DNA from: Torreya grandis
Taxonomy: Eukaryota > Streptophyta > Pinopsida > Cupressales > Taxaceae
Direction: 5' to 3'
DNA length: 64,000 nucleotides
Assembly: GCA_037957365.1 (NCBI GenBank)
Contig: JARHVA010000349.1
Location: forward strand, 5,538,501-5,602,500
Made by a program: the position numbers and the translations under genes. A model generated the notes under the pieces. It saw only the letters and a list, made by a program, of their open reading frames with translations. It was not told the origin of the DNA and did not search any database. Positions within the stretch are counted from its first letter, which is position 1, and every line of letters begins with the position of its first letter. Shown here in pieces: positions 58,430 to 64,000 of the stretch.

Positions 58430-60070
58430 ATCAAATAACCATAGACCTATTTTGATAATCATATTTAAGATCCATGATTAGTTTTTCCAAATCCATATGG
58501 AGGAGGAAAATAGAAAAAAAAATTAAAATCCAAATCATAAGAAAGGCAATGTTTAAAGTAAAAATTATATCTTAAAAGTCATATCATACCAAAATATGTG
58601 ATCATTTTGGCACATCTCCTATTATAATTGAAGATCAAATTCCAAAGTTGGACTCATGGTAAAGTTGAGGTCCATTGGGGTGTAGTAGGCTCGTAGAGTG
58701 GGGTAGTAGGTCTCATTATATCATTATATCTTCTTAAATTGTACTACCACCTACTTTCTCATGTTAATACTAATATTCAAAGTAGACTAATGGATGTCTA
58801 AAGGGTCTTGAAGAGTAGAGATAATGTTGTTGTAGGTAGGATATTTTTATTATTATTTCATGCTAGCCTTCATGGGATGATATTTATACTTCACTAATTA
58901 TCCCAAGCTCATTTTTCTATGTAGGGATCTCTAGGGCCATTAATTTTGAAACTCTTAGTCTTTCCAACTTTTTTTGAGTGTCTTCTTTTTGATAAAGACC
59001 ATGTTTTCACCTTGGTGATTCCCTCTTTCCCTCTTTCCATTTTCCCCATTTGATATGCAAGGTTGTTTCTAAATATCCCCCATATTTACTTCTTATGTTC
59101 TATCTCTTTCAGATATGATAACATTATGTTGTTCTAGCTTTTCCATATTTAGAATTGAAACTATATTTGATTTGTTGTGAGATGCTCTCTTGGTCATTGC
59201 CTTATTGCACTAAGATTTGTCTTAGTTATGTTTGGAACCTTGAGATTTATATTAATTTTTTTATTATCCATTTGATCCCATTTATACTTTCCATGATTTT
59301 AAGACTCGCCATTTTTGTGGTTGTGTAATCCCATTTCTATTTTTTCATATCTTTGTTTGATTTTTGTTTGTTACTTATCTTACATAGATTTTTTTTACTA
59401 TCATGTGATGGTTGTGTGCCCTTAATTTTATTTGGATTGTTATTTATCTTAATTTAGATGTCATTTTGGGTTTATCAAGCATAAGTATACCTTGAATTTT
59501 GGATTACCAATTTTATTCCATCTTGATTTGCTTCCTTGGATATCTTGGTTCTATCCTAGCCTTATTAATCTTTTCCTACTAATTTTTTAAGTTTTTCAAT
59601 CTTCCTCTGATATTTTTTTATCTACATCCATTTATTCACCATCTTGTGTACATGTGCATTTATTTTATCTATTTTTTAGCCTTGTGTCCTTATAGTTTTT
59701 CAAATGTAGTCACTATGCCATATATGGTCAATACTATGGTATTTAAATGCATCATTTATGAATAAATGTATGTCAAGATATGTATATGGTAACTTCAGGT
59801 TATTCATTTATTAGTAGTTATTTCAACATTTTTTTGGTTATTTTATTTTGTATTGAAATGTTTCTACCCCAAATCACCATCTTATAATACATTATTATAA
59901 CATGTGGTGAGATTCAGATGGGGCATATGTATGCATTTGATATTTTCACTATATTAATTTACTAACAATTTACTTGATAGAGGCTCATCAATGCATCGAT
60001 AACCCTAAGTGTGTTCTTTAAAGGGTGTACTGATAATGGGATGGAATCAAATCATGGTACTTTATGAGAG
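58430..60070 (+). repeat. Second copy of the 7.2-8.9 kb LTR-like sequence
   Basis: Collinear with 7160-8870 (see that entry). It probably belongs to a second, separate LTR of the Gy-A family or a solo LTR. No polyprotein follows within the window. Confidence 0.55.
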
Positions 60071-62029
60071 ATATTTGTATATTATAATTTCATAGCTTCA
60101 TTAAAATTAGTTTTATCTAGTTTGACTCTCTTTATGTCTTAACTATATGTCTACTTTCCATTAAAATTTATTAGCTTCCCTATATTCTACTAAATCAACA
60201 TGGTTTATATAGTGTATGTCATGCTTTCCTTCATTGTATTGTATTGGATATCTGATTTAACCTTTTAGGGTTTTATTATCTAAATCCTAAGCTAGATTAA
60301 AGGGATAAACCTATTACTAATCTAGAATAAAATTGGAAATTATTGATCCTATGAAACATTCCAGAGATAGTAAGCACAAGGAGAAAAGGAAATTATCTAG
60401 ATATAAACAGAGTTTTTCATGGATCAATGTACTAGAAATGACTGAGTAGACACAAAAGAATCTTTCATTTTTAACTATTTTTTAAAATCTTGCTTAGATC
60501 TGGCACTAGATAGTAGTGCCTCCTTTCGGACAGTAGTTCCATGTGGCACTAGTGTCCAATTCTAGTGCTAATGTCCTTTTTGTAGTGACTATCTAAAATT
60601 TTTATAAAAGCTATAGGAGTTTCTATAGGTCTTGTAGGTGATTTTGTGTCACATAAGAGGTCATCTGTGTCATTATTTTGATTAATTATTCTACAAAACC
60701 CTAATGAATACCTACACACATAAAATAATAAACTAATCAAATGTAAAAGGAAAGGGAAAACTATGTTGTGGGATGTTATAATCATGTATAGAAAAACCCC
60801 TATTGTCTTAGTCATTACCTACATTAAACCCAAATCTAGGGATCTCAGATTGCATGTAGTTATCCCTTAGGGAATGTGCAACATTAAATTTCATGGTATG
60901 TTAGAATTAATTTTTCCTAGACCCTTCTTTTATCAATCATCTAAATGTCTAATTGTGAAATTTGAGTAGTATGTAGAATATTTGAGTTGTACTATTGGTT
61001 GATTTTATGTAAATAAGTGCCAAAATAGTATGTGCTAGATGTAAAATGCCTTATGAGGCTTTTTATATATGAGGATATTTTGTTTTAAATATAATACCTT
61101 TTTTGTTGGCTAAAAAGTCATGAAAAAGATATAAAAAACATAATAAAAGGGTCACAGAGGTGTTAGGACTCAAACATGAGTTAAAGGGCCCATCAAACAT
61201 TGAAGCCACAAGTGGACACTAGTGTCATGTGGTGATAACATCATGAAATTTGTGTTAATGTCCTAAGGCTTAGAATAGATTTTAAAAAATTAGGGATGAT
61301 AAGTTAGGGGTCCTTAGAACTAGGAAAAAGTGACTTATGACTATTAGGGGTGTCAAATATAGGGAAGAAAAGATATAAGAAAGATTAAAAGACTCAAGAT
61401 GACCATGTGAACAAGGACTATAACCATCACTAAGACCCTTATGTGAAAGAGAAACAAAATACATAGTACTTGTGGTTTCTTAACCAAATTAGGGTGTTTA
61501 CATTTTCCCCCTTTTTATTCTAGTAATGCAATAAAATAGAAGTACTAGACCAAAAGAAAATAGAAATGCATACATATACTTACCTATGTGAATGTAATAT
61601 AGATTTGACCCAATTATTGGATAGATAAGTGGATAATAAGTAGAGTGTAACATGTGAATGGAAGTATATGGTGTGAATGCCCCTATATTAAAACTAAGTA
61701 TGCAAATTGAATGCATGGAAAAACAAGACTCACTTGACCCCAATTTGAATTTGAGTATTGTAATATTAATGTGTGGAGAAACAAGGCTCACTTTCCCCCA
61801 CTCTAAATTTAAGTGTGTAAATTGGGTTTGGTGTAATTTTATGGATCAACTACTGTAAATGGTCTTATGACCCAAACTAGTGAAAACCTAGTGATGATAC
61901 TGGTGTAACCTGGTAAATCTAAAAATTGGGACTAAGAATGTGTGCTCTACATCATGTCCCCTAATGTTGATATTTAAGTGATATATTTTTGTATTAAAAT
62001 ATAAATAAACTAGTATACCTATATCAAAT
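60071..62029. other. Unassigned stretch with Gy-C-like motifs
   Basis: No coding region is supported. It contains GGCACTAGTGTCC-type motifs near 60550 and 61214 that also occur in the Gy-C LTRs. A short duplication is near 61720-61830 (AAACAAGACTCACTTGACCCC / AAACAAGGCTCACTTTCCCCC). Confidence 0.4.
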
Positions 62030-62560
62030 TTGTTTATCTAAAAATATGTGCATCTAAATGCTTATGTAAACCTGTGTATGAATATGCATCTATATATTTA
62101 AATAAGTTATGTAAATATAGATAAAATTGTGTATATATATATATATATCTTAAAATGTATGAATATGAATGTTTGTATAAACCTATATATAGATTTTCAT
62201 CTATATATCTAAAAAATCTATCTAAAACTATGTAGACCTATGTGTCTATATATCTAAAAATCCATGCATTTGAATGCCTATGTAGACTTGTGTGTCTGTA
62301 TATCTGAATAAGTTGTGTAAACCTATATAGACCTATGTGTCTATATATCTCAAAATATATGCATCTTAATTCTTATATAAACTTATGTATACATGTGTGT
62401 CTGTATATCTAAATAAGCTATGTAAACCTGTATGTGTATATATATACATATATATATATATATTAAAATTTATGACTTTGAATGCTTATGTAAACTTGTG
62501 TAAACTTGTGTGTCTAAAAATTTGAATGTAACTCTCTATGTCTAAATAAATATATGAATA
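62030..62560. repeat. Minisatellite of approx. 110-bp period with TA runs
   Basis: The word TCTAAAAATATATGCATCTGAATGC recurs in variants near 62038, 62150, 62261, 62352 and 62463 (spacings about 112, 111, 91, 111). Between copies lie TATGTARACCTGTGTGTCTATATATC words. Dinucleotide TA runs are at about 62134-62149 and 62440-62462. Confidence 0.75.
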
Positions 62561-64000
62561 TCCCCCCCTTTTAGTGAGATAACTGACACTGTGATGAGGA
62601 TATGTAACCAAAAGTGGCAAAGATCAAATGTTTTGGTGTTACTTGGCACTTGTGATGTATTAGGTTTGAATAATATATTAGTTGTGTCGAAGTTGATAAT
62701 CTAGTGTGTAGTTATATAGGTACTTGGTTTGTTGTATTTATAATATAATGAGATTTTTTTGTCATTTTTTAGGTTTGATAATGATTATGGTATTGGTTTA
62801 ACCAATATGTGACATAATGTATCACTATCAAGTCCCATGTGCAAGAAATGATTCACAAAGTAGAGCTACGATTCTCAAGATATGCCAATAATAAGAGAAT
62901 TATATTAATTATCAAAATTCGCACATAGGGGTAACCTTAATAAGGTTTTATTGGATAAGATCTAACTTAAATATGTCAATTTAAACCATTGACAATTCAT
63001 TTTCAATATTTGAGTTAGGAGTATTTTGAGTCTAAGAGAGAGAAACATGTCGATGAGATGAGATGCTAGTTTATCATGCTATGAGGAGTCAAGACATGCA
63101 TTTAGGATGGGGAGAGGTTTGCCTAGTAAGGGACTCATATTTTCCCTTTTTTTATCATTTTGGTTGTCTTTTACAAAAAAATTTGGAAAAGGGTTGTTTT
63201 GTTATTTTGGAGAAGTTGGTGCTAGTGTCCCATTCTAGGCACTATTGTCTAGATCCTAGCACTATTGTCCAGAGTGTGGTGCTACTATACCATGTTATTA
63301 TCCTATAGGAAACATTAGTGTCTATTGTCCTAATATGTGATGTTTAACATTGTTGAATAATTTTAAATTCCTATTATTATTTGTTAGTTTTTGTTTTATT
63401 TTACTAATGTCAGATTTGGTTGTAATATTCTAAGTTGATACTCATATGAGAGAGTTTTGCATGCATAATATGATGTAAACTATATGATGTTTTCAATTAT
63501 GTGATGTGGAGATAGAGGTGATAAAGAGAGTAGGCATGTGATATGTTTATTTCTTGGAGCCTATGCCCTAAGATAATTATATGATCACTGCACTATGTGA
63601 GAGGTGGAATACAGACATGTACATTTTGGCTACCTATGGGTGAGATGATTATGACAATGGAGGATGTATAGCAGATCCTATTTTTTCCAATGTCTAGGAA
63701 ACAAGATATATTATAGGAGGATACTAGTCTTTGAGCCATATAATAGGCATCTCAAGACTTTTAAGCCATGGTATCTAAGACTCATTTCTTAAGGAGTCAA
63801 AGTGACATATTTGACCATGATTGTGATGGCCAATGTTTTAAAATTGAGTAAATTTATAGTTGTGTTATTATCATAATTTATTACCATGGATGGGATTGGT
63901 GTCTCTATCTCTTACAATATTCATGAGCTAGTGCAATACATTGAACATCATGGCACCATGTACTCTTGGGGTTGTACCATACTAGCTCATTTATATATGG
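62561..64000. other. Unassigned right end
   Basis: No gene is seen. 63219-63335 carries several CTAGTGTCC / CACTATTGTC words of the Gy-C LTR type. An 81-codon frame at 63063-63308 lacks any recognisable domain. Confidence 0.4.

Noticed and set aside
61498..61791. 97-codon hydrophobic minus-strand frame, possible membrane protein
   Set aside because: Composition matches the A+T-rich background and it crosses a short duplication. No support.

Overview
This is non-genic plant nuclear DNA made almost entirely of decayed LTR retrotransposons. The evidence is plant-type Ty3/gypsy and Ty1/copia polyproteins, tRNA primer sites, TATA-bearing LTRs, nesting, and stop codons that mostly look like C-to-T decay (Gln CAA to TAA, Trp TGG to TGA, Arg CGA to TGA). 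The sequence is strongly A+T rich and most elements are old. That fits a large, slowly purged genome such as a gymnosperm, but the species cannot be fixed from the sequence. I found no host gene, rRNA, tRNA or CRISPR array that I would defend.

Layout. 1-6445: Gy-A, a Tat/Athila-like gypsy element (gag, protease, RT, RNase H, second RNase H, integrase), cut by the left window edge. 6446-9504: LTR-like or 3' region, related to 58.4-60.1 kb. 10.46-11.75 kb: a gag remnant on the minus strand. 12137-34554: a 22-kb head-to-tail array of a pol-less, gag-only element, in the order LTR-gag-LTR-gag-LTR-gag-LTR. 35.6-37.1 kb: minisatellite plus a decayed ORF of unknown origin. 37102-55172: a three-level nest, described next. 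55.2-64 kb: the other half of the minisatellite, long LTR-like DNA and a second minisatellite.

The nest resolves to the base. Chromovirus-like Gy-B (37102-55172, LTRs of 344 and 341 bp, target repeats AACTA/AACTG) sits in the minisatellite. Pol-less Gy-C (41070-53642, LTRs of about 1.2 kb, perfect CATAT target repeats) sits in the Gy-B integrase. Internally deleted copia element Co-D (42143-46824, two 883-bp LTRs, perfect TATAA target repeats) sits in the 5' LTR of Gy-C. LTR divergence by eye agrees with the order: Co-D is youngest.

No element can move by itself. Gy-A and Gy-B are dead autonomous elements. Gy-C and the array lack pol and would have needed enzymes from relatives. Co-D has lost its integrase core and parts of RT and RNase H. 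The most unexpected observations are the tandem gag-only array with its conserved promoter dyad, palindromes in Co-D that look like CpG-decayed ACCGACGTCGGT, and the repeated replacement of catalytic aspartate by tyrosine (GAT or GAC to TAT) in six enzyme domains of four unrelated elements.
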